Origin: J038 sp036734085
GTDB lineage: Bacteria > Chloroflexota > Anaerolineae > Aggregatilineales > Phototrophicaceae
Length of the DNA: 12,850 nucleotides
Reading direction: 5' to 3'
Assembly (NCBI GenBank): GCA_036734085.1
Contig: DAIMZF010000093.1
Location: 1-12,850, forward strand
The notes under the pieces were generated by a model that saw only the letters and a list, made by a program, of their open reading frames with translations, had not been told where the DNA came from and ran no database searches. Of this stretch, positions 6,002 to 12,850 are shown piece after piece; the first letter of the stretch is position 1, and each line of letters begins with the position of its first letter. The position numbers and the translations under genes are program-made.

Positions 6002-7014
6002 GCGACGACAGCATGAACACAGATGCACCTCTGTCACCGATTCGGTCTGCTTATGAAGCAGTAAAAAACGTGGTCAGCCAGATTCCGCCGCCTGTGCTGG
6101 CGCTGATTTTGGCGATTCTGCTGTTTTTGCTGGGTGGGGTCTTGCGTCCCGGCTTCATGAACAGCGCACAGGCCATTAATATTGTGCGGTTGGCGTCAAT
6201 TTTGGGCATCATCGCGGCAGGCCAGACACTGGTCATCATCTCCGGCGGAGAAGGTATTGATCTTTCTGCGGGGGCGGTGGTCACGCTCGGCGCGATTTTG
6301 ATGTTCCGTGTTTCCGGTGGAGACAATGATATGTTTCTGACGGGCCTCGTGGTGACGCTGGGTGCGGGCGCGTTGGTGGGGTTGATCAACGGTATCGGGG
6401 TTACGATGCTTGGTGTGCCGCCCTTAGTGATGACGCTCGGCATGGCGGGGGTTGTCGCGGGTACAATCCGCGCTGTGACAAGAGGCCAGTTAGAGGGCGG
6501 CGCGCCGCCGCTTCTGCGGGAAGCCATTACAACGCCGTTGATTGGCAATCTGCCCGGCGTGATTTTCCTCTGGTTAATTGTCGGTGTGTTGATGTGGTTG
6601 TTGTTGGAGCGTACCACCTACGGCAAGCAGTTATTCGCGGTGGGCGTAAACCGGACGACAGCGCGGCTTTCCGGCGTGCGTGTGGTCTGGGTGATTATCG
6701 CAACATACACACTCAGCGGACTCTTGGCCGCATTTGGCGGTGTGGTGTTTTTGGGCAATACACAAACCGTATTCCTCAATTTGGGCGAAAATCTGTTATT
6801 CCCATCTATCGCGGCGGTTGTTATTGGCGGCACGGTGCTTGCCGGTGGACGTGGTAGTTATTGGGGCACGATGTCGGGTGCGCTCGTGTTACAGCTTATC
6901 AATAGCCTGTTACAAGCGTTAGGCTATACACAGTCCATCCAATGGATTGTACTTGGCTTGACGTTGATCGTCCTAACGTTGATCTACGGACGCGAACGCA
7001 GGTTAAGACAGTAG
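5998..7014 (+). CDS. Sugar ABC transporter permease 2 (BPD_transp_2, CUT2 family)
   Basis: A 338-residue membrane protein, paralogous to permease 1. It has a hydrophilic amino end of about 30 residues, then hydrophobic segments. Landmarks are GQTLVIISGGEGIDLSAG (75-92), LGVPPLVMTLGMAG (138-151), the ATPase-contact loop FAVGVNRTTARLSGVRV (213-229) and VIGGTVLAGGRGSYWG (275-290). The frame is open back to 5872, but I chose the ATG at 5998. It forms an ATGA overlap with the previous stop, has GAAAGG 7 nt upstream, and the product then matches family length; the extra 42 codons would overlap permease 1. It is the last gene of the importer operon. Substrate is unknown. The SGGEGIDLS motif has an extra Glu compared with GGGIDLS in permease 1. 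Confidence 0.94.
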   Translation: MSDDSMNTDAPLSPIRSAYEAVKNVVSQIPPPVLALILAILLFLLGGVLRPGFMNSAQAINIVRLASILGIIAAGQTLVIISGGEGIDLSAGAVVTLGAILMFRVSGGDNDMFLTGLVVTLGAGALVGLINGIGVTMLGVPPLVMTLGMAGVVAGTIRAVTRGQLEGGAPPLLREAITTPLIGNLPGVIFLWLIVGVLMWLLLERTTYGKQLFAVGVNRTTARLSGVRVVWVIIATYTLSGLLAAFGGVVFLGNTQTVFLNLGENLLFPSIAAVVIGGTVLAGGRGSYWGTMSGALVLQLINSLLQALGYTQSIQWIVLGLTLIVLTLIYGRERRLRQ

Positions 7015-7029
7015 ATTGCTACCGCAAAT

Positions 7030-7081
7030 GGGGAGGGTACAGCAAACAGATGAACCCGACAGAATGTCTTTGCCCTCTCCC
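7030..7081. terminator. Possible imperfect hairpin between convergent genes
   Basis: The sugar operon (stop 7014) and the kinase gene (stop at 7134, minus strand) converge across 119 bp. GGGGAGGG at 7030-7037 and GCAAA at 7042-7046 can pair, with a bulge, with TTTGC at 7069-7073 and the C/T-rich CCTCTCCC up to 7081. A small GACA/TGTC stem lies inside. No T-run follows on either strand, so terminator function is uncertain. Confidence 0.25.
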
Positions 7082-7133
7082 ACCACACAGTTACTCTAAA
7101 CAACAGCGATAAGTTGATAAGTGCAATACTTCC

Positions 7134-10100
7134 TTATGGATTGCGACTGGCGCATAGGGGCGGTTGCTCATCAAAGTAACGCGGCCATTCATCCGCACGC
7201 AATTCCCGATTGCTGATTTGACAAGCGAGCGTCTGCCAATCCGCCAAACTGACCCCCCATTCAAAAATCACACCATCCAAACCGGCAGAATACAGCCTGT
7301 TGCCATCTGGATGAAATAAGAGAGCCTGTACCCAGTTACGATGCCCCTGTAAGGGATACCCAAGCGGGCGGGCGGTGGTTAAATCCCATAAAATGATGGT
7401 CTGGTCGCGGCCAGCAGAGGCCATCAGATGCTCGTCGGGCGCGATGGCGACATCCATCACCCAATCCGTATGGGCGCGTAATGGCTCGAACAAAGGCCGT
7501 TCTTGAACATAATCCCAGATGATGAGCGTATTATCCCGGCTGGCAGAGACTAATAAGCCGCTTTGTTCCATAAAGGCCAAAGCCATCACCGCGCCTTCAT
7601 GCCCGGTCAGGCGAAGGGGTGGCAACGTTAAATCCTCCAGACGGAGCAGGATAATTTCGCCCGTGTTGCCCCCCACCGCCAGCAGAGTTCGATCTGCATT
7701 GAGTTGAAATGTGGATAGGCTTTCCACCGCAAGCGGGAGCCGGGTAATTGACAGGGCTTCATCCGTGATGTCGATTCGTAGTAAAACCCCATCGCCCGCT
7801 AAAAACAGCGTTGAATCATCCCTGCCGAACGCTAAATGCGGTGCGATGAGAGGTTCTTGCAGGGTGGTCTGCAAGGCTATTTCGCCACTAGCAACCTCCC
7901 ATAGCATCAGCCGATTATCAATATCCAGCGCGCTGATGTAATCGCCGGAAGGCGAAAAAGCCATAGCAACCAGCGCGCTTTGCTGGTTCGTCAGGCGGGT
8001 TGCAATCGTCCCGGCGTCTAAATCCCATAATTGGATTTGCCCACTGCTTAAAGCCACAGCCAGACGATTTTGTGTGGGGTGTAATGCCATTGCGAAGGCT
8101 TCGTTCCCGGTGATGAAGGCGCGGTTGGTGGGGCGATACGGCGGCGTAAAATTCCACGCAATCATGACGCCATCCGCGCCCGCCGTGATGAAGTTATCGG
8201 TGCGGGGCGAAGCGGCAACGTTCCACACACTATTTTGATGGGCAAGAAATGACTGCCCGACCAACTGGTTATTGATGACATCCCACAAGCGTAAGCTACC
8301 ATCAAGGCCAGCCAACGCCAACACTTCGCCACTTGTGCCATACGCCAGACCGCGAATCCAGATGCCGTCATCCAATGCAACCACACGCTGAGGGTTAAAG
8401 CCTGCGACTTCCCATAGCACTAGTTGAGAATCCGCACCACTGGAGGCTAATTGCCGCCCAGACGGTGAAAAATCCAGCGCGGAAACCCAGTTTGTATGCA
8501 CATCGGCGTTTTCCGCTAATAGCGCACCACTTTCAGCATCCCACAATCGCACCGCGTTATCGCCACCTGCAGAGGCAATCAGCGCCCCGTTGGGCGAAAA
8601 AGCCAACGCATAAATCGCATCGCTGTGTGCATCAGGGATGTTGTGGATAACTTCCCCCGTCGCCGTATCCCAAAAGATGAGCGTGCCATCCACAGAGCCG
8701 GATACCGCCGTCAGACCATCGGGATGAAGCACAATCGCCCACACGATGTCGTCATGCTCGGCGAACACAGCCCGCACAGCCTGACCGTTTTCCGCATCCC
8801 ATTGCGCGATTGTGCCATCCGCACTGGCGGAAAATATCGTGTTGCCGTTGATGGCTAAGGCATTAATCGTCGCGCTGTGTTGGGTATTGATGATTGTACG
8901 CGGTCGCCAGTTGGCGGTGTCCCATACATGGATGGTCAGGTCTTCTCCGGCGGATGCCGCCCATGTCCCATCCTGGCTGTAGGCGACGGAACGCACTCCG
9001 CCCTGATGACCGTGAGCATAGGCTTGCAGGTTGGGCAGGGTTTGCAGGGCGGTTAACAGGCTGTTGCGTGCCTCGAATGTGTCCGACGTTGTGGAGGCAT
9101 AATAAGCCAGTAGCAAGGCGACATCAGGCCGGTTGAGCACAGAAAGCGTATTGGCGGCTAATTCCCGTGACCGTGCCACCTGTGCCACCTCATTTGCGCG
9201 GTCACGCTCGGTCACGGCTTCTGTCTGTGCTGTTAAGGCGCGTTGCTGTTGGTTGAGCGCAAAAGCGGCTAAGGAAACAGCAAACACGGAGAAGACGGCC
9301 AACATCACAACCGCCAGGCGTAATCGGCGTTCACCACGTCGCTTTAATGCCAGGCCGGAGGTAATAAAAGTGCGCTCGGCTTCGTTTAACGCAATCAGGG
9401 GTGTTTCCAGCAATTGCTCGAATTCCGCCAGGCGTGCGCCCGCCGCTAAAAAGCTGTCGTCTTTATCCGCTTCCAGCCAGGACAGCGTGAGCATCTGAAG
9501 CTGGTAGTATCGGCGCAGATTGTCGCGGTTATCGTTAATCCAGCCATGCAACCGTGACCAGGCGGAAATCAGCGCCTCGTGCGCGATGTCAATGGTTGGG
9601 GAACGTGTTACAGGGTCGCGGTCAAGGGTGAGCAAGCGATGCCGCGCAAAGCGTTCCAGAACTTCGGCAAGTGTCTGGCGTTGCTCCGACGGCAAATCTA
9701 ACAGGAGTTCCGTCATCAGAACACGCTTGCGCGTGGGTTCGCCGTCACTTTCAATGGTCACACAACGCAGGAATAGCTGTTTAGCGGTGTTTTGCTCATC
9801 AGGCGTCAGCCCAGCGTAGATGTCTTCCGCACGGCGAGACAACGCGCCGGAGATGCCGCCAAGCGCATTATAGACTTCCAGCAGGAGGGTCTTACTCCCT
9901 TTGCGATTCTCGTATAGCTCACTCAGCGTATGTTGCAGTAAAGGCAATGCGCCCTGTTGACCGGATAAATCGTGCAGGATAGCGGCCTTTAGCTCCGGCT
10001 CGACCGTCAAGCCGACGAGTAAGCCCGGCTCGACAATAATTTCCTCAAAGGCTAAATCGGAAAGAGGCAACACAACCTCTGTATGTTCGCGGATGAGTTC

Positions 10101-11675
10101 CCCAAATTGTTGATTTTGCAGGGGTCTATCGTAATAATCCGCACGCAGGGTGAGGATTAAACGCAGACGGCTTTGGGGGTGCGTCAGGCTGTGATGCAAC
10201 ATGGACAGGAACAGTTGTGCGTCTTCTTCCGGCCCGCCAATGGTGAAGACTTCTTCGAACTGGTCAATCAACATGAACAAATCGATGTCATCCGGCAGGA
10301 TAGTGGTTAGTTGCCTGTGAAGCTCTTGCGGAGATTGACGCAGGTCAATCTTCTGCGGCTTGTCGGTCTGGAAGGAAACCTGCATCAACGCCTCGACAAG
10401 CGACTGGAACGGATCGCTACCGGGCGTCATACTGCCAATCAACCAGTGATCGCTGTTCGGTAAGGATTGCTGGCGCACGATTGATAGAAACCCGGCGCGA
10501 ACAAGGCTGGATTTACCGCTCCCGCTTGGCCCCACAACCGCTAAAAACCGATTGTCTTTTTCCACGAAGAAATTACACAGACGGTTAATCGCCTCCGCCC
10601 TGCCGAAGAAATCCTGCGCGTCAAGCTCATCAAATGGGCGCAGACCTTTAAACGGATTGCGGATAACGGTCTCAAATGGGCGTGTTTCAAATCCACCATC
10701 ATCTGGCCGCCAGTCTTCCACCGGTTTGTGATCCAGGATGCGCGTGCCCTGACCTAAAGAGAGGGTCTTGTTATCCGAAGACGGCGGCGTTTGCGGTCTT
10801 TGTTGTGGCAAAGGTGATGACTGAAACACAGAAAAATCGACCTGTGCTTTTAATGCTCTGGAAAAATCAGTGAATAATTCCGTCACTGTGGCATAACGGG
10901 CAAGCGGCGCGTGTGCCGTCGCCTTCCACAGCACAGCATCCAGCATGGGGGGTAGGTCTTTGCGGGTTGTTTGTAAAGAAGGGATGGGTTCCGCCGTGTG
11001 CTTCCTGCGGATGACTTCCGTCGTACTGCCGGAAAACGGTGTTTCGCCCGTCAGCATCTCGTACAGCAGAATCCCGACGCTATAAACATCTGCCTGCGGG
11101 GATGTCTCCTGACGTGCCAATTGCTCCGGAGCCATATAAATTGGCGACCCCAAAGACAACGCTTTGAGGGTGACTTCCTCCGGCATGTGGATGATGTCAA
11201 CAGCAATGCCAAAGTCGGTTAGATACATATTCTGCTGTTCATCAAACATGATATTTTCCGGCTTGATGTCTCGATGAACAACGCCATTCTGATGTGCAAC
11301 ATCCAGCGCCGTAACAAGCTGGAACAATACTTTTAAAACAAAGTTGATGGGGAGCCGATTGTGACTATGGAGCAATTTACGTAAATTGCCGCCACGTAAC
11401 CAGCGCATGACCAGGTACGCCCCGCTAGGGTCACGCCAAAAATCGTAGACGGGGACGATGTATTGATTTTCCAGCCGGGCGATTAAACGCGCTTCTAACT
11501 CAAAGCGGCGCGTGAATTCTAGCTGATTGGCATATTTGGCGTGGATAATCTTTATAGCCACATCACGGTCAATCACTGGCTGATGCGCTTTATAGACAAC
11601 ACCAAACCCGCCAGAGCCAATAACCTCTAATATCTCATACCCACGGATAATCTTCCCGTGAAGGACATCTGTCAT
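7134..11675 (-). CDS. Membrane Ser/Thr protein kinase–STAND NTPase–WD40 repeat fusion protein
   Basis: A 1513-residue signalling protein. Residues 13-275 are a Hanks-type kinase with all key residues: GSGGFGVVYKA loop (20-30), Lys42, HRDIKPEN (134-141), DFG (154-156) and APE (182-184). After a Gln/Pro/Ser-rich linker (280-338) comes NPFKGLRPF and FFGR (356-359), the entry of a nSTAND-type P-loop NTPase with Walker A GPSGSGKSS (382-390) and Walker B LFMLIDQFEEVF (466-477), running to about 775. LKRRGERRLR precedes one membrane helix (about 785-806), so the positive-inside rule puts kinase and NTPase in the cytosol. A helical stretch (807-880) leads to fourteen WD40 repeats (about 886-1480), enough for two seven-bladed propellers. 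The tail has two cysteines (1485, 1508) that could form a disulfide. Residues 779-1513 contain no lysine. It follows an FHA gene on the same strand. Outside signals bound by WD40 may control kinase activity through the NTPase; substrates are unknown. Confidence 0.94.
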   Translation of the reverse strand: MTDVLHGKIIRGYEILEVIGSGGFGVVYKAHQPVIDRDVAIKIIHAKYANQLEFTRRFELEARLIARLENQYIVPVYDFWRDPSGAYLVMRWLRGGNLRKLLHSHNRLPINFVLKVLFQLVTALDVAHQNGVVHRDIKPENIMFDEQQNMYLTDFGIAVDIIHMPEEVTLKALSLGSPIYMAPEQLARQETSPQADVYSVGILLYEMLTGETPFSGSTTEVIRRKHTAEPIPSLQTTRKDLPPMLDAVLWKATAHAPLARYATVTELFTDFSRALKAQVDFSVFQSSPLPQQRPQTPPSSDNKTLSLGQGTRILDHKPVEDWRPDDGGFETRPFETVIRNPFKGLRPFDELDAQDFFGRAEAINRLCNFFVEKDNRFLAVVGPSGSGKSSLVRAGFLSIVRQQSLPNSDHWLIGSMTPGSDPFQSLVEALMQVSFQTDKPQKIDLRQSPQELHRQLTTILPDDIDLFMLIDQFEEVFTIGGPEEDAQLFLSMLHHSLTHPQSRLRLILTLRADYYDRPLQNQQFGELIREHTEVVLPLSDLAFEEIIVEPGLLVGLTVEPELKAAILHDLSGQQGALPLLQHTLSELYENRKGSKTLLLEVYNALGGISGALSRRAEDIYAGLTPDEQNTAKQLFLRCVTIESDGEPTRKRVLMTELLLDLPSEQRQTLAEVLERFARHRLLTLDRDPVTRSPTIDIAHEALISAWSRLHGWINDNRDNLRRYYQLQMLTLSWLEADKDDSFLAAGARLAEFEQLLETPLIALNEAERTFITSGLALKRRGERRLRLAVVMLAVFSVFAVSLAAFALNQQQRALTAQTEAVTERDRANEVAQVARSRELAANTLSVLNRPDVALLLAYYASTTSDTFEARNSLLTALQTLPNLQAYAHGHQGGVRSVAYSQDGTWAASAGEDLTIHVWDTANWRPRTIINTQHSATINALAINGNTIFSASADGTIAQWDAENGQAVRAVFAEHDDIVWAIVLHPDGLTAVSGSVDGTLIFWDTATGEVIHNIPDAHSDAIYALAFSPNGALIASAGGDNAVRLWDAESGALLAENADVHTNWVSALDFSPSGRQLASSGADSQLVLWEVAGFNPQRVVALDDGIWIRGLAYGTSGEVLALAGLDGSLRLWDVINNQLVGQSFLAHQNSVWNVAASPRTDNFITAGADGVMIAWNFTPPYRPTNRAFITGNEAFAMALHPTQNRLAVALSSGQIQLWDLDAGTIATRLTNQQSALVAMAFSPSGDYISALDIDNRLMLWEVASGEIALQTTLQEPLIAPHLAFGRDDSTLFLAGDGVLLRIDITDEALSITRLPLAVESLSTFQLNADRTLLAVGGNTGEIILLRLEDLTLPPLRLTGHEGAVMALAFMEQSGLLVSASRDNTLIIWDYVQERPLFEPLRAHTDWVMDVAIAPDEHLMASAGRDQTIILWDLTTARPLGYPLQGHRNWVQALLFHPDGNRLYSAGLDGVIFEWGVSLADWQTLACQISNRELRADEWPRYFDEQPPLCASRNP

Positions 11676-11726
11676 CGCCGTAATTCAATCATAGAGTATT
11701 CGTTTAAATTACGCAGTCGGTTTGGG

Positions 11727-12689
11727 CTAATGATCAACATTGATAATTTTCAGATGGAATAAAAACAGTTTTTGCAGGTCTTTCTGCAGACGATCCAGAT
11801 AGCGAACATAATCTTCATGCTCTGTTGTGACGGTTGTCACTTTTTCCAGCATCTTTTTGGCAATGCTATGGAACAACATCGGGGACAAGGTATCGTCATT
11901 GTTCTGTTGATGTTCCGTGACCAGCCTTTGTGCCTCATCGCGCAAAAAGAGCAATAGTGGATAGTGTATATCCAACTGAATCTCAATCGTGTTTAACTTG
12001 TCAACAACTTTTAGGCTATTCAGTTTGAGGGGATGGTTCGGTTGCTTGTTTGCGGCAAATATTTTAGTCTGGATGTCGCTGAGTACCTCTAAATAATCAC
12101 TGAGGGGATGCCGCAGAAAATCAATCGAGAAGCTATTGAGTGACATATCTTTGGTCGTTGCAAGGTACTGCACAAAAAGACGATGCCGCCCGGTCAGATG
12201 AACATGCTCCGAGCTATCTTCTGCGTCCTTCTCCGACAGGAAAAGCACTGCTAAAAGTTCGCCCATGCGCAGTTGATCGCCACTTTTAATCATCTGTGGT
12301 TGGGAGATGCGCTGGTTGTTCAGCCATGTGCCATTGGCGCTGGCTAAATCCTTTATAAAATAATGCCCATCCTGCAGGAAGATTTCCGCATGACGACGGG
12401 AAACGCCCATCGACACGCCGAAGTACGGCGTTAAATCCACTGTAGGAGAAATGCCTGTTGCATGGTCATAGCGCCCCAATGTGATGGTCTTTTTATCCGT
12501 AAACATCAGTGGGGCAGTTTGTCCGGGCAATAAAATCAGAAGGGTGTCTTCGCCCTTAAATTCTATACCCGCCAGGCTTTCGATCTCAGGGACATTTTTG
12601 GTCGTAAAGCTTTGATCTTCTTTAGGCTCATATTGAACAATGGCCTTGTCTTTAGGGGACTCTTGCCTGTCATCGTGATATTCTGCCAT
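11727..12689 (-). CDS. FHA-domain phosphothreonine-binding protein with uncharacterised C-terminal domain
   Basis: A 320-residue cytoplasmic protein without signal peptide or membrane segment. Residues about 58-151 form an FHA domain with the conserved marks GR (72-73), SRRHAEI (97-103) and NGTWLNN (119-125), which bind phosphothreonine. The first 45 residues are charged and may be flexible. Residues about 165-320 are largely helical, with charged segments near the end, and I recognise no family. I chose the ATG at 12689 because GAGGAGGGG lies 6 nt upstream; the frame opens 10 codons earlier at 12719 but without such a site. The gene is upstream of, and on the same strand as, the kinase gene (51-bp gap), and has its own sigma70-like promoter. 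It is inferred to be a substrate, adaptor or effector of that kinase, which is a common pairing of FHA proteins with Hanks-type kinases. Confidence 0.88.
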   Translation of the reverse strand: MAEYHDDRQESPKDKAIVQYEPKEDQSFTTKNVPEIESLAGIEFKGEDTLLILLPGQTAPLMFTDKKTITLGRYDHATGISPTVDLTPYFGVSMGVSRRHAEIFLQDGHYFIKDLASANGTWLNNQRISQPQMIKSGDQLRMGELLAVLFLSEKDAEDSSEHVHLTGRHRLFVQYLATTKDMSLNSFSIDFLRHPLSDYLEVLSDIQTKIFAANKQPNHPLKLNSLKVVDKLNTIEIQLDIHYPLLLFLRDEAQRLVTEHQQNNDDTLSPMLFHSIAKKMLEKVTTVTTEHEDYVRYLDRLQKDLQKLFLFHLKIINVDH

Positions 12690-12695
12690 GAAATA

Positions 12696-12704
12696 CCCCT
12701 CCTC
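12696..12704 (-). promoter_or_regulatory. Ribosome binding site that decides the FHA start
   Basis: Read on the minus strand, GAGGAGGGG lies 6 nt before the ATG at 12689. This strong site selects the internal ATG over the in-frame ATG at 12719. Confidence 0.75.
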
Positions 12705-12742
12705 AAAGGCCTTGCACATTAAAGAAATTGTTGTTCATGTCG

Positions 12743-12771
12743 ATTGTATCCGTCAGGATAGACGACTGCAA
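12743..12771 (-). promoter_or_regulatory. Sigma70-like promoter of the FHA–kinase operon
   Basis: On the minus strand, TTGCAG (12766-12771) and TACAAT (12743-12748) are 17 bp apart. The transcript would start near 12736, giving a leader of about 47 nt to the ATG at 12689. No separate promoter is evident in the 51-bp gap before the kinase gene, so both are probably cotranscribed from here. Confidence 0.5.
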
Positions 12772-12791
12772 ACAAATTTTAAGGATTACTT

Positions 12792-12817
12792 GGCCCACCC
12801 GCATGAGGCGGTGGGCC
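12792..12817. other. GC-rich hairpin upstream of the FHA promoter
   Basis: GGCCCACC at 12792-12799 pairs perfectly with GGTGGGCC at 12810-12817, extended by GC/GC after one bulged C, around an ATGAG loop. No T-run follows on either strand, so it is not a standard intrinsic terminator. It may mark the 3' end of a gene outside the window, or be part of a dispersed palindromic repeat. Confidence 0.5.
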
Positions 12818-12850
12818 TGGTGTCCCTGCAAAAGGGGGTGGCCCCGGTAT

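Noticed and set aside
12690..12719. Ten-codon upstream extension of the FHA gene
   Set aside because: It would translate across the strong ribosome site at 12696-12704 that serves the ATG at 12689.

Overview
The window looks like chromosomal DNA from a bacterium, most likely a Chloroflexota (Anaerolineae-type) member. This is inferred from a CUT2-type sugar importer lying next to a very large Ser/Thr kinase–STAND NTPase–WD40 fusion with an FHA partner, a combination common in that phylum. No rRNA or other phylogenetic marker is present, so the assignment is tentative. Base composition and coding style look even across the window. I see no insertion sequence, integrase, tRNA, rRNA or CRISPR array.

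Left part (about 1-7014) is a regulated sugar-uptake locus. A GntR/HutC-family repressor (minus strand, 122-874) is divergent from a four-gene plus-strand operon. That operon encodes an exported substrate-binding protein (1250-3346), a double-NBD ATPase (3456-4976) and two different permeases (4973-6001 and 5998-7014). The last three genes are joined by ATGA start/stop overlaps. The divergent control region (875-1249) holds three good sigma70-type promoters, two perfect 12-bp palindromes placed like operators, and a 17-bp tandem duplication that supplies a consensus -35 box. A hairpin separates the binding-protein gene from the ATPase gene and probably sets their expression ratio. Gene content (one binding protein, one ATPase, two permeases) resembles the E. 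coli YtfQRT-YjfF galactofuranose importer, but the substrate cannot be read from the sequence and no catabolic enzyme is present.

The most striking object is the binding-protein gene. It encodes two complete copies of the ligand-binding domain in one 698-residue chain, in a 1035-bp period. Of this, 920 bp appear identical base for base, while the few codons just outside carry synonymous differences. That pattern points to gene conversion or a very recent duplication, or to an assembly effect that must be excluded.

Right part (7134-12719, minus strand) is a signalling pair. An FHA-domain protein (start 12689) is followed 51 bp later by a 1513-residue protein with a cytoplasmic Ser/Thr kinase, a STAND-type P-loop NTPase, one transmembrane helix and fourteen WD40 repeats (probably two seven-bladed propellers) predicted outside the cell. 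A sigma70-like promoter precedes the FHA gene.

A feature shared by the two halves is that the exported parts contain no lysine. This holds for all residues of the binding protein after its signal peptide and all 735 residues of the kinase protein from just before its membrane helix to its end. The cytoplasmic parts have normal lysine content.
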